A stretch of 17,280 bases of DNA from an uncultured Cocleimonas sp. (GCA_937974135.1 CALJIH010000052.1:1-17280); one strand, 5' to 3'. Positions 1-7,672 are shown, counted from the stretch's first letter. Notes: generated by a model not told the origin, from the letters alone. A program made the numbers and translations.

Positions 1-195
1 TCGGGTATCATTTTACTGGCGATGGGCATTCCGTTGAATATGTTTACCGTAATTTTTGCGATGTCTCGTAGCGTTGGTTGGATTTCACATTGGAATGAAA
101 TGATGCGAGATCCTGAATCGAAAATAGGGCGTCCAAGACAATTGTACGAAGGTGCATTGCCGCGTGATTATGTAGAGATAGATAAACGTGCTTAA
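1..195 (+). CDS. gltA: Citrate synthase, C-terminal fragment
   Basis: Reading frame 1 is open from the first base to TAA at 193–195 and gives the last 64 residues of citrate synthase, which condenses oxaloacetate and acetyl-CoA in the TCA cycle. The visible stretch has the family's C-terminal signature: a hydrophobic helix (IILLAMGIPLNMFTVIFAMSR), then SVGWISHWNEM, then KIGRPRQLYEG, matching the VGWIAHW...KIARPRQLYTG region of hexameric proteobacterial GltA (family knowledge). The start and active-site histidines lie outside the window. A copy of the dispersed GACACCCCCCTAC repeat begins 8 bases after the stop. The amgK–murU pair downstream is on the same strand but separated by 160 bases, so co-transcription is uncertain. 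Confidence 0.93.
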   Translation, partial: SGIILLAMGIPLNMFTVIFAMSRSVGWISHWNEMMRDPESKIGRPRQLYEGALPRDYVEIDKRA

Positions 196-203
196 TTAAG
201 ATT

Positions 204-225
204 AAAAAGACACCCCCCTACTTTT
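204..225 (+). repeat. Dispersed GACACCCCCCTAC repeat, copy 1
   Basis: Full-length copy: A5, then GACACCCCCCTACTTTT. It lies 8 bases after the gltA stop. Strand is given for the C-rich reading. It shares the whole core with eight other copies in this window. Confidence 0.9.
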
Positions 226-286
226 GATTGATCTCGAAACAATGCTTTTACATTCTTAGGTATTTTTTACTGGAATTGCACGACAA

Positions 287-316
287 CCTTCTTGGTTCAT
301 GGTTAGCCCAAGAAGG
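287..316. repeat. Perfect 9-bp inverted repeat (hairpin) between gltA and amgK
   Basis: CCTTCTTGG at 287–295 pairs exactly with CCAAGAAGG at 308–316 around a 12-base loop. On the + strand a T5 run follows after six bases, so it could be a weak gltA terminator. On the reverse strand the hairpin is preceded by AAAAAGTAGGTG, which resembles the GTAG head of the dispersed repeat, so it may instead be a diverged REP-like element. Confidence 0.6.
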
Positions 317-341
317 CACCTACTTTTTAATGGTTTTTCTA

Positions 342-347
342 TATAAT
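342..347 (+). promoter_or_regulatory. Possible -10 box for amgK
   Basis: A perfect TATAAT lies 8 bases before the amgK ATG at 356. A transcript starting 6–8 bases downstream would begin at or next to the start codon, which would make it leaderless. No Shine-Dalgarno sequence is visible before the ATG. No good -35 box is seen at 16–18 bases, so this is tentative. Confidence 0.35.
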
Positions 348-355
348 CCATCTCC

Positions 356-1351
356 ATGATTGAAGATTTACGCTATAAACAATTAAGCACATGGATTCAT
401 CAAGAGTGGCCTCAGGCAACCATAGAAGTTGCCTCTGTTGATGCGAGCTTTCGTCGATACTTTCGTATTAATAATAATGGCAAAACAAGTATTGCCATGG
501 ATGCGCCGCCGGATAAGGAAGATTGCAAACCATTTATTGATATTACGCAACGCTTACTGAAAGCAAATGTGCATGCGCCAGAGATTATGCGGCAGGATTT
601 AGCCCAAGGGTTTTTACTATTGGAAGACCTTGGCAGTAAAGACTATCTCGATTATTTAAATCCTGACTCGGCAGATACGCTTTATGCAGATGCCATGCAA
701 TCGTTATTAAAAATTCAACAAGCTAAAACTCACAACTTGCCTGATTATGATGCTGATTTTCTCTTGTTAGAAATGCAGTATATGCCCGAATGGTTCTTAC
801 AAACACATTTTGATATCCATCCTACTTCAGCTCAACAAGAAATCATTAATGAGTGTTTCAGTAAAATTATCAATAAGGTTTTAGAACAACCTCAGGTATT
901 TGTGCATCGCGATTATCATTCGCGAAATCTGATGATTACCGATCAATATAATCCTGGAGTGATTGATTACCAAGATGCAATGCTAGGACCAATCACCTAT
1001 GATTTGGTTTCATTACTGCGTGATTGTTATATCCAATGGCCAAATCAAAAAGTCGAACATTGGGTATTAGATTTTAAGCATCAACTTGAGCAATCTGGCT
1101 CATTATTGAATTTATCTGATGAAACATTTATCGAATGGTTTGATTACATGGGCTTACAACGCCACATAAAAGTGTTGGGAATATTTGCCCGATTAAATCA
1201 TCGCGATGGTAAATCTAATTACTTAAACGATTTGCCTTTAACACTAGAATATATGATGCAAGTGGCACAAAAATACCATGAAACAAAACCGCTTTATGAT
1301 TTGTTTATTGAATGGCAAATACCTGAAAAAGTTGGCGCGGTAAAAAACTAA
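356..1351 (+). CDS. amgK: N-acetylmuramate/N-acetylglucosamine kinase AmgK
   Basis: Sugar kinase of the aminoglycoside-phosphotransferase fold. AmgK phosphorylates the anomeric position of MurNAc (and GlcNAc) released during peptidoglycan recycling, in the cytoplasm, and feeds MurU. The 331-residue protein has the phosphotransferase catalytic loop HRDYHSRN at residues 184–191 and the metal-binding segment GVIDYQDAMLGP at 201–212 (D204). The N-terminal half carries a nucleotide-binding lobe with SFRRYFRI near 31–38. The next gene starts one base after the stop and encodes a MurU-type nucleotidyltransferase, which is the pairing that defines this pathway in Pseudomonas and supports the specific call over a generic phosphotransferase. 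The ATG at 356 has no obvious ribosome binding site and follows a TATAAT closely, suggesting leaderless or weak initiation. Confidence 0.9.
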   Translation: MIEDLRYKQLSTWIHQEWPQATIEVASVDASFRRYFRINNNGKTSIAMDAPPDKEDCKPFIDITQRLLKANVHAPEIMRQDLAQGFLLLEDLGSKDYLDYLNPDSADTLYADAMQSLLKIQQAKTHNLPDYDADFLLLEMQYMPEWFLQTHFDIHPTSAQQEIINECFSKIINKVLEQPQVFVHRDYHSRNLMITDQYNPGVIDYQDAMLGPITYDLVSLLRDCYIQWPNQKVEHWVLDFKHQLEQSGSLLNLSDETFIEWFDYMGLQRHIKVLGIFARLNHRDGKSNYLNDLPLTLEYMMQVAQKYHETKPLYDLFIEWQIPEKVGAVKN

Positions 1352-1352
1352 T

Positions 1353-2021
1353 ATGAAAGCCATGATACTCGCTGCTGGTCGTGGAGACCGTATGCGACCG
1401 CTTACTGATCAGACCCCGAAACCCTTACTTAAAGTGGGTGGAAAACCATTAATAGTGTGGCATATAGAAAACCTAAAAAATGCAGGTTTTAACGACATTG
1501 TAATCAATATTGCTTGGTTAGGTGATCAGATTCCTAAGGCATTGGGCGATGGTTCTCAGTTTGGTGTCAACCTGCACTATTCGGATGAGCAAAAAGAAGG
1601 TGCGCTTGAAACCGCCGGAGGAATTATCAAAGCATTGCCTTTGTTAAATAGTGAGCCCTTTTTAGTGGTTAATGGCGATGTTTGGTGTAGCTATCCTTAC
1701 TCAAATATCCATCGATTAAAAAAAGGTGATTTAGCGCATTTAGTTTTGGTTAATAATCCAGAACACAATCCAAAGGGTGACTTCGCGTTAATCGATTCAA
1801 GAGTGATTGAAAAAGGCAGTGAAAAATTTACCTTTAGCGGCATTGGCTATTACCATCCTGCTTTATTCAATGATTTAATTCAGGGCAAACGTCCCTTAGC
1901 ACCACTACTGCGTGAAAAAATGCGCGAAAATCAAATCAGTGGAGAGTATTTTACTGGTGATTGGCGCGATATTGGGACTCCAGAACGATTAGAAGTTTTA
2001 AATCAAACATTGTCAGAATAA
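1353..2021 (+). CDS. murU: N-acetylmuramate alpha-1-phosphate uridylyltransferase MurU
   Basis: Converts MurNAc-1-phosphate and UTP to UDP-MurNAc, completing the salvage route that bypasses de novo (fosfomycin-sensitive) synthesis of UDP-MurNAc. The 222-residue length matches the family. The N-terminal nucleotide-binding signature is LAAGRGDRMRPLT (residues 6–18) followed by PKPLL (22–26), and the metal-binding aspartate is in VVNGDVW near residue 109. The start codon is one base after the amgK stop with no separate Shine-Dalgarno sequence, so translation is probably coupled. A generic NDP-sugar pyrophosphorylase is the alternative, but the short length and the amgK neighbour make MurU much more likely. 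A reverse-oriented copy of the dispersed repeat begins 12 bases after the stop. Confidence 0.9.
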   Translation: MKAMILAAGRGDRMRPLTDQTPKPLLKVGGKPLIVWHIENLKNAGFNDIVINIAWLGDQIPKALGDGSQFGVNLHYSDEQKEGALETAGGIIKALPLLNSEPFLVVNGDVWCSYPYSNIHRLKKGDLAHLVLVNNPEHNPKGDFALIDSRVIEKGSEKFTFSGIGYYHPALFNDLIQGKRPLAPLLREKMRENQISGEYFTGDWRDIGTPERLEVLNQTLSE

Positions 2022-2033
2022 CTAAAACCGCTC

Positions 2034-2049
2034 AAAAGTAGGGGGGTGT
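2034..2049 (-). repeat. Dispersed repeat, copy 2 (truncated, reverse)
   Basis: AAAAGTAGGGGGGTGT matches the repeat core on the reverse strand. The usual CTTTTT end is replaced by ACTTCGACAAGCTCAG, the start of a second short repeat. On the C-rich strand it is followed by GAGCGGTTTTAG, which fits the extended consensus AGGCGGTTTTA. Confidence 0.85.
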
Positions 2050-2097
2050 ACTTCGACAAGCTCAGCATAAATAATCGACATACTTCGACTAAGCTCA
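2049..2097. repeat. Two TACTTCGAC(T)AAGCTCA units
   Basis: TACTTCGACAAGCTCAG at 2049–2065 and TACTTCGACTAAGCTCA at 2081–2097 are near-identical direct repeats. A related TACTTCGACTACGCTC occurs at 9861–9876, also directly after a truncated copy of the GGGGGG repeat. They fill the gap between the convergent murU and GGDEF–EAL genes. Confidence 0.7.
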
Positions 2098-2124
2098 TTC
2101 CAAGCGCTCTACAGAATTGTCTTT

Positions 2125-3999
2125 TTAACTAACTTCAGAAGATAATTTTAGGAAATCATCTAATGCGATAGGCTTTGACCAAACATAACCCTGTCCAAAA
2201 TCACATTTTAATTTTTTCAGTGTAGTCCATTCTTGCTCAGTTTCTACGCCTTCTGCGACTACTTTCAATCCTAAGGTTTTAGCCATTTTTATAATCGCAT
2301 CTACTATCACAAAATTATCAGATAATTTATTAATGCCAGTAATGAATGAGCGATCAATTTTAAGAAAGTCGACATTTAACTTTGTAAGATAACCCAGGTT
2401 TGAATACCCCGTACCAAAATCATCGATGGATAGTGCTAGGCCAAGATCTTTAATTCTACTTAATTCATCTACGACGGCTTCATCATCTTGAAATAATGTA
2501 TGCTCGGTTAATTCGAGTTCCAAACACTCTGGCGATAGATCTGATTTTTGTAACTCTTCAATAATGATTTGTTCTAGGCCTCCTTGTGCAAATTGAGCGG
2601 CTGAAATATTTATTGCAACGGTAAAATTATCGAATCCATTATTTTGTATTTCTTTACATAAGCGACAGGCATTGCTGATGACCCATTCGCCAATACTACA
2701 AATGAGTTCTGTAGATTCTATTAATGGAATAAATTCTGCAGGAGAGATGTTTTCTGGATTATTACGTACCCAACGAAGTAACGCTTCGCCGCTTTGAATT
2801 TTACCCGTATCAAGATTGACCTGAGGCTGTATAAAAAGCTCTAAATCGTTATTTTTTAATGCAGCTTTCAGTCCATTGATTATGTCCACTTTGCGTCTAG
2901 ATTGTTTGAGAATTTCATTGTCATAAAATGCGTATTGGTTTTTACCTGATTGTTTAGAATGGTACATGGCTAAATCAGCACGTTTTACAATACTCTCGAA
3001 ATCATCAGTTTTAGCTTCAACACTCGTTGCACCAATAGAGATGGTGACTTCTACCATATATTCATTAATCTCTATCGATTGTGAGAGATTTTTGAGTATT
3101 AACTCAGCAAATAATTCTACGCTGTAGTTTTTAGGTCGGGTAATCACTAACAGAAACTCATCACCACTCAAACGACAGGCTATATCATCTGCGGTAATCA
3201 AGCCTTGTAACTGACTGGCTATCTTTTTTAGTAACTCATCACCAAATGAATGATTGTAATAATCATTGATGGCTTTGAAATTATCGATGTCTATAAATAA
3301 GAAAGAAATTCTATTTTCTGACTGATTATTTTGCTTTGTTAATAAGCTAAATTTCTGTTTGCAATCCAGTCTACTTGATAAGCCTGTAAGCGGATCATTG
3401 TGGATTAATCGTTCTATTTTATCACGTGATTTATTAACGTTTTCAACTTCAGATTTTAGTTTCTTTAACGCGTGCTTCATATCACCACTAAAGCGCCAGG
3501 CGGTATATGCTGCAGCCCATAACATCACTAATGTCGTGATTAAATGCCAATAACTAAACTCAGTAGCAACAACAGTATTCCAACCATTAATAGTGGCTAC
3601 GCCGATGGCGGAAATTAAAATAACAATATATGCGAAAACAGAAAAAAATGTTGCACGAGAACTTATTAACGCAGATATCATTAGAAAAACGGGGAAAACT
3701 AAAACCAATCCGGAAGACATCAATCCGCCGTTTTTCCAGAATAAATAGCCTACTAATATTAGATTTACCCAGAGATAAATTTGTTTTGCGAGCTCTATTC
3801 TTTCTTTATTCGCGAGGAAATAAAGCAAACACATTAGCAGCAAATCTAAGCCAATTATGATGACGGTATCGTTAGTAAATTTCAGAAAAACGGCACTAAG
3901 AACAGTCATTAATTGCACGCAAATAGTCACAGCTAGAACTTGCTTAAACCTAGCGATTAGCTTTGATGTGTGTCTATCTTGGATCGTTTTATCGTGCAT
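2125..3999 (-). CDS. Membrane-bound GGDEF–EAL c-di-GMP signalling protein
   Basis: A 624-residue inner-membrane protein. About six hydrophobic segments (roughly 21–41, 44–63, 72–88, 97–113, 117–137, 149–168) precede a short coiled linker (about 175–198), a GGDEF domain (about 200–360) and an EAL domain (about 372–620). The cyclase signature is SGDEF (278–282), and the inhibitory I-site RxxD is lost (TADD at 269–272). The EAL domain keeps the motifs needed for c-di-GMP hydrolysis: EALLRW (405–410), the N of INIS (464), ELTEH (496–500), DDFGTGYS (526–533), LKIDRSF (546–552) and VAEGVE (581–586). I infer an active phosphodiesterase whose GGDEF domain is either regulatory or weakly active. The sensory region is not a recognised named domain. 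It is divergent from the monooxygenase-like gene and convergent with murU. Confidence 0.92.
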   Translation of the reverse strand: MHDKTIQDRHTSKLIARFKQVLAVTICVQLMTVLSAVFLKFTNDTVIIIGLDLLLMCLLYFLANKERIELAKQIYLWVNLILVGYLFWKNGGLMSSGLVLVFPVFLMISALISSRATFFSVFAYIVILISAIGVATINGWNTVVATEFSYWHLITTLVMLWAAAYTAWRFSGDMKHALKKLKSEVENVNKSRDKIERLIHNDPLTGLSSRLDCKQKFSLLTKQNNQSENRISFLFIDIDNFKAINDYYNHSFGDELLKKIASQLQGLITADDIACRLSGDEFLLVITRPKNYSVELFAELILKNLSQSIEINEYMVEVTISIGATSVEAKTDDFESIVKRADLAMYHSKQSGKNQYAFYDNEILKQSRRKVDIINGLKAALKNNDLELFIQPQVNLDTGKIQSGEALLRWVRNNPENISPAEFIPLIESTELICSIGEWVISNACRLCKEIQNNGFDNFTVAINISAAQFAQGGLEQIIIEELQKSDLSPECLELELTEHTLFQDDEAVVDELSRIKDLGLALSIDDFGTGYSNLGYLTKLNVDFLKIDRSFITGINKLSDNFVIVDAIIKMAKTLGLKVVAEGVETEQEWTTLKKLKCDFGQGYVWSKPIALDDFLKLSSEVS

Positions 4000-4135
4000 T
4001 TACTTTACAATTATTTTTATTTTCAATATGTTAGTGTTTTAATTTACCTTAAATGGTTCATTAATATTAAATTTAACCGATTAACGGGACTTTTAGATTT
4101 CATTAAAAACTGTAATTAAAACATTATGTTAATAT

Positions 4136-4146
4136 GAGAAGGAGAA
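4136..4146 (+). promoter_or_regulatory. Strong ribosome binding site
   Basis: GAGAAGGAGAA lies 3–13 bases before the ATG at 4150 and contains AAGGAG. It fixes the start of the monooxygenase-like gene and is the clearest Shine-Dalgarno sequence in the window. Confidence 0.75.
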
Positions 4147-4149
4147 AAG

Positions 4150-4467
4150 ATGTCCTTAATAGCCAACACACCAAAACCACCTTACTACGCAGTAATCTTT
4201 AGTAATGAAACCACTGACAACACTGAAGGCTATACGAAGATGGCAAAGCGCATGGTTGAGCTTGCTTCACAACAAGATGGTTTTCTAGGTTATGAGTCTG
4301 TCCGAGAGGAGTTAGGAATTACAGTGTCGTATTGGACTGATCTTGAATCCATTAAAAAGTGGAAAGCGAATTCTGAGCATCAAATTGCCCAAAAACTGGG
4401 CCACGAAAGGTGGTATTCATCCTTTAAAACACGGATTGCGAAGGTTGAGAGAGATTACGGCATGTAA
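4150..4467 (+). CDS. Antibiotic biosynthesis monooxygenase (ABM) family protein
   Basis: A small cytoplasmic protein of 105 residues with the ferredoxin-like ABM fold. Features of the family visible here are PPYYAVIFSNETTDN at the N-terminus, YTKMAKRMVELASQQDGFLGYES (the 'QPGFLGYES' strand-turn) and ITVSYWTDLESIKKWK...H. Members act as cofactor-free monooxygenases or haem-degrading enzymes, but many are uncharacterised, so the substrate cannot be inferred. It is a single gene: the divergent neighbour is a c-di-GMP enzyme, and the convergent neighbour on the other side is a deacylase. The start is supported by a strong AAGGAG sequence. A full copy of the dispersed repeat starts 7 bases after the stop. 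Confidence 0.85.
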   Translation: MSLIANTPKPPYYAVIFSNETTDNTEGYTKMAKRMVELASQQDGFLGYESVREELGITVSYWTDLESIKKWKANSEHQIAQKLGHERWYSSFKTRIAKVERDYGM

Positions 4468-4474
4468 ACAATTT

Positions 4475-4496
4475 AAAAAGACACCCCCCTACTTTT
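4475..4496 (+). repeat. Dispersed GACACCCCCCTAC repeat, copy 3
   Basis: Full copy, A5 then GACACCCCCCTACTTTT, followed by AGGCGGTTTTA, which is the best match to the extended consensus. It sits 7 bases after the stop of the monooxygenase-like gene. Confidence 0.9.
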
Positions 4497-4515
4497 AGGC
4501 GGTTTTACAAACCTT

Positions 4516-4656
4516 CCCTTAGGGTAGTCGTCGCTTCGCTCCAACATTGTCTCGCCAAGGCTCGGCTCTATTTACGTTTTTGTGATTTAAAAACGTAAAT
4601 AGAGCCGAGCTTGCGAGACAAAAGCTTTAGCTGACCCTTTAGGGTGAGGCGAAGCC
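4516..4656. repeat. Palindromic non-coding block with a 22-bp perfect inverted repeat
   Basis: The central arms 4560–4581 and 4589–4610 (from GCTCGGCTCTATTTACG to its complement) are perfectly complementary over 22 bases with a 7-base loop (GTGATTT). Outer arms TGTCTCGC (4548–4555) and GCGAGACA (4613–4620) extend the stem after two single-base bulges. Small palindromes CCCTTAGGG (4516–4524) and CCCTTTAGGG (4635–4644) flank it. CGGTTTTA occurs at 4500–4507 and again at 4679–4686, as direct repeats around the block. It lies between convergent genes. No T-run follows the stem, so it is not a typical terminator; a small non-autonomous mobile element is possible. Confidence 0.7.
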
Positions 4657-4683
4657 GAATAATTTATGCAAAGCTACACGGTT

Positions 4684-5778
4684 TTAGTAAATAATAGGTT
4701 CATCATTCTTAGCCACACTTTCATCTTCTGGGCCAACATGATTATGAAAGGTTTCGTATACAGATTCTGCTTCACCTAACTCATCAAAACTGGCCATATG
4801 AAAAATCGCTTCACCTTCATGCACCAACGGTAATGTTGTTCTCCCAATTACCATACCACTCACAGGTGCTTTTATTTCATTTTCAACTTCACCAAATGGG
4901 TCACAAATATAACCCAATACATCGCCTTTGTTGATTCGATTACCCATTGGAATAGTGGTTCGTAACACGCCACTTTGTGGTGCTCTAAGCCACTGACTTG
5001 AATGCGCAATCGCTGATTCTAACTTATCACGTTTGCGTGATTTAGGAAGCATACCAATTTTACGCATGACGTTGATAATGCCGCTGACACCAGCGCGAAT
5101 AGAAATCTCATCGAAACGTAATGCTTCTCCTGCTTCGTAAAGCAGAATTTTAGTATCTGTTTTCGCTGCTGTTTCTCTGAGCGTACCCTCACGTAAAGGT
5201 GAATTTAGGACTACAGGTGCACCAAAAGCCTTTGCGAGTTCCTTGGTTTCATCATTACTTAAAACAGCTCTAATTTGTGGCAGATTATCACGGGAGACAG
5301 CAGCAGTATGGAGATCAATGCCATAGTCGCAATGTGCGGTAATGTTTGCTTGAAATACATGCGCTAGTTTAGAAGCCATTGACCCTTGTTCAGACCCTGG
5401 AAAAGATCTATTTAAATCACGACGATCTGGAAGATAGCGGGTTTTATTGATAAAGCCGTAAACATTCACAACAGGGACCGTAATTAAAGTGCCTTTAAGA
5501 CGCTTAACCGATTTCGAGTTTTTCAAACGACGAATAATTTCTAATCCATTAATTTCATCACCGTGAATGGCGGCACTCACAAATATCGTTGGCCCAGCTT
5601 CTTTACCACTGATGACATGCACAGGCATATGAATATTAGAATGTGAATAAAGCCCAGGAAGGGGTAGTGCAATATATTTTGCCTCGCCAGGTTTGACCGT
5701 GACTTCCCCTATAGTAATGGCTTTATTTTTTATTCGTTTTCTCGTTGAATTTATTGTTTTCTGTGCTGGTGCGCCCAT
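4684..5778 (-). CDS. Succinylglutamate desuccinylase/aspartoacylase-family zinc hydrolase (M14)
   Basis: A 364-residue cytoplasmic zinc carboxypeptidase-fold deacylase. Zinc ligands are H72 and E75 in AAIHGDE and H157 in IDLHTAA. The substrate-binding segment DRRDLNRSFPG spans 118–128, and the likely catalytic glutamate is E215 in LLYEAGEA. Residues from about 265 to 330 (APQSGVL...KGDVLGYI...APVSGMVIG) form a second beta-rich domain like a biotinyl/lipoyl-type barrel, usual for this subfamily. It is too divergent from AstE and aspartoacylase for a substrate to be named. It is the last gene of an EamA–rimK–deacylase operon, 34 bases after rimK, so it may trim a glutamate- or amino-acid-containing product linked to RimK. 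An AAGGAAG lies upstream of the ATG. Confidence 0.85.
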   Translation of the reverse strand: MGAPAQKTINSTRKRIKNKAITIGEVTVKPGEAKYIALPLPGLYSHSNIHMPVHVISGKEAGPTIFVSAAIHGDEINGLEIIRRLKNSKSVKRLKGTLITVPVVNVYGFINKTRYLPDRRDLNRSFPGSEQGSMASKLAHVFQANITAHCDYGIDLHTAAVSRDNLPQIRAVLSNDETKELAKAFGAPVVLNSPLREGTLRETAAKTDTKILLYEAGEALRFDEISIRAGVSGIINVMRKIGMLPKSRKRDKLESAIAHSSQWLRAPQSGVLRTTIPMGNRINKGDVLGYICDPFGEVENEIKAPVSGMVIGRTTLPLVHEGEAIFHMASFDELGEAESVYETFHNHVGPEDESVAKNDEPIIY

Positions 5779-5812
5779 ACTGCTATATTCTTCCTTAATC
5801 TAAGCCCTAAAT

Positions 5813-6718
5813 TTAACCCTTACCCCGTGTTCGCGTTTTGCCAACTTTAGCATTCTTTTCGATGAATTCTATCATCATTCCTGCAATATCTTTACCACTT
5901 GCGCCTTCTATACCCTCTAAGCCAGGTGAGGAATTGACTTCCATGACTACAGGTCCATTAGCTGATCTCAATAAATCAACACCACACACATTCAATCCCA
6001 TGGTTTTTGCCGCTTTGACTGCGGTAGCACGTTCTTGTGGTGTAATTTTAACTAATTCAGCCGTACCCCCGCGGTGTAAATTTGATCGAAATTCTCCCGG
6101 TGCACCCTGGCGCTTCATTGCAGCCACAACTTTATTGCCCACACAAAGACAACGTATGTCTGCTCCTTTGGCTTCTTTCACAAACTCTTGAATAAGTATT
6201 TCAGCTTGTACGCCCATAAATCCCTCGATAACACTCTCAGAAGCTTTTTGCGTTTCAGCCAATACCACGCCGATACCTTGTGTGCCTTCGAGTAACTTAA
6301 TCACCAACGGTGGGCCACCCACTAAATCGATTAAATCTTTGATATCACCTGGTTTATTGGCAAAACCTGTTTCAGGAATTCCCACACCTTTGCGGGATAG
6401 TAGTTGCATGGACCGAAGTTTATCGCGCGAGCGGGTGATGGCGACTGACTCATTTAAAGGATAAATGCCCATCATTTCAAATTGACGTAACACCGCTGTA
6501 CCATAAAAGGTAACCGAAGCACCGATTCGTGGGATTACCGCATCAAAGCCTTCAAGCGCTTGACCACGCAGGTGAATCGTTAAGTTATTCGCCCCAATAT
6601 TCATATAACAGCGTAAAACATCTATGACTTGTACTTCGTGACCACGCTGTTTCGCGGCTTCCACCAAACGACTCGTCGAATATAGCTTTTTATTACGCGA
6701 TAAAATTGCAATTTTCAT
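5813..6718 (-). CDS. rimK: Alpha-L-glutamate ligase RimK
   Basis: ATP-grasp ligase that adds glutamate residues to the C-terminus of ribosomal protein S6 and can make poly-alpha-glutamate (known for E. coli and Pseudomonas RimK). The 301-residue length equals E. coli RimK. Family features run from the N-terminal MKIAILSRNKKLYSTSRL through RIGASVTFYGTAVLRQFE (65–82) and SRDKLRSMQLL to the ATP-grasp segments PLVIKLLEGTQGIGVVLAE and MKRQGAPGEFRSNLHRGG, ending with VMEVNSSPGLEGIE, which carries the metal-binding E and N. GGAG precedes the start at a suitable distance. It is the middle gene of a three-gene operon. The COG4067 zinc protease (RimB) often found beside RimK is not in the window. Confidence 0.93.
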   Translation of the reverse strand: MKIAILSRNKKLYSTSRLVEAAKQRGHEVQVIDVLRCYMNIGANNLTIHLRGQALEGFDAVIPRIGASVTFYGTAVLRQFEMMGIYPLNESVAITRSRDKLRSMQLLSRKGVGIPETGFANKPGDIKDLIDLVGGPPLVIKLLEGTQGIGVVLAETQKASESVIEGFMGVQAEILIQEFVKEAKGADIRCLCVGNKVVAAMKRQGAPGEFRSNLHRGGTAELVKITPQERATAVKAAKTMGLNVCGVDLLRSANGPVVMEVNSSPGLEGIEGASGKDIAGMMIEFIEKNAKVGKTRTRGKG

Positions 6719-6739
6719 TAAACAGATACTCCATTCTTT

Positions 6740-7672
6740 TTATTCATTATGGCTTTTAGTTTTCAATAAACCGACACCAACTAATACTAAGAATAGACCA
6801 ACAACGTGTTCCCAACCGAAATCTTCACCTAAAAACACCACCGCGATAAAAATAGTAAATACTGGGCCGATGCTACCCGTAATACTCATGCGTGTTGCCC
6901 CGATGCGATTAATCGCCTCAGCGCTAAAAAAACTAGGAATCAAGGTACAGAAAACGGCCAGTAAAAAAGATAATAGCCACACTTTTGGGTTCACATTTAA
7001 AGCACTCAAGTTATGCGTCGCAAAAAATTGTATGGTGATATAAACAACAGCTGTAGACATCGCGATACTGGTAAAAATCAAACTGCCTAAAGTTGAAATC
7101 AGCGCTTTGCTAAACACCACATAAATGGAAAAGAAAAATGCAGCACCTGCAACTAACATTGTGCCTTGAACTAAATTCTGATTGCCCGCCCCAGCTTCAT
7201 TAAAAAACAGAAACCCGACACCGGCGTAACTTAGAATCATTGAAATAAAGACTTTAATCGTTATTTTTTCACGAAAAAATATCCAACTGAGAATCGCTAC
7301 TATGATCGGGTAAGTAAATAAAACCAAGCGCTCTAACTGTGCAGATATATGATGCAAACTCTCAAAATCTAAATAGGAGGCGAGATAATAGCCAAAAAAG
7401 CCCAAGCTTATGGTGATAGCAATATTGCGCGAATTTAGTTTTGCCGCTTTAGCAGGTCGCGTTTTAAGCGCATACACCAATACCAAAATATACAGCGGAA
7501 AAGCGATAGTCATACGCAAAAACATCAAGGTTGTTGTATCAACGCCTTCAATAAAAGCAAGCTTGATAAAGATTGACTTCAAAGAGAATAACATCGTGCC
7601 CGCAATCGCAAATAAGAAACCACTGACCTGTAGGTTTTGTCGTTTTTTATTGTTATGAGGAGTCGCTGACAT
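6740..7672 (-). CDS. EamA-family (DMT) transporter
   Basis: An inner-membrane protein of 310 residues with about ten hydrophobic segments in two EamA repeats, the second ending in the family's GEDFGWEHVVGLFLVLVGV. Members export amino acids, metabolites or cofactors, and the substrate cannot be read from the sequence. The start chosen is ATG at 7670–7672 (MSATPHNNKK), preceded by AGGGCAAAT. The frame stays open to an ATG at 7765, but those extra 31 residues are encoded by the dispersed repeat (KKWGGVFS is its translation) and lack any family similarity. The stop is 21 bases before rimK, so the gene probably heads the EamA–rimK–deacylase operon and may move a substrate or product of that module. 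Confidence 0.88.
   Translation of the reverse strand: MSATPHNNKKRQNLQVSGFLFAIAGTMLFSLKSIFIKLAFIEGVDTTTLMFLRMTIAFPLYILVLVYALKTRPAKAAKLNSRNIAITISLGFFGYYLASYLDFESLHHISAQLERLVLFTYPIIVAILSWIFFREKITIKVFISMILSYAGVGFLFFNEAGAGNQNLVQGTMLVAGAAFFFSIYVVFSKALISTLGSLIFTSIAMSTAVVYITIQFFATHNLSALNVNPKVWLLSFLLAVFCTLIPSFFSAEAINRIGATRMSITGSIGPVFTIFIAVVFLGEDFGWEHVVGLFLVLVGVGLLKTKSHNE

Noticed and set aside
4560..4610. Ordinary bidirectional terminator in the palindromic block
   Set aside because: No T-run follows the stem on either strand; the T and A runs are inside the stem next to the loop.
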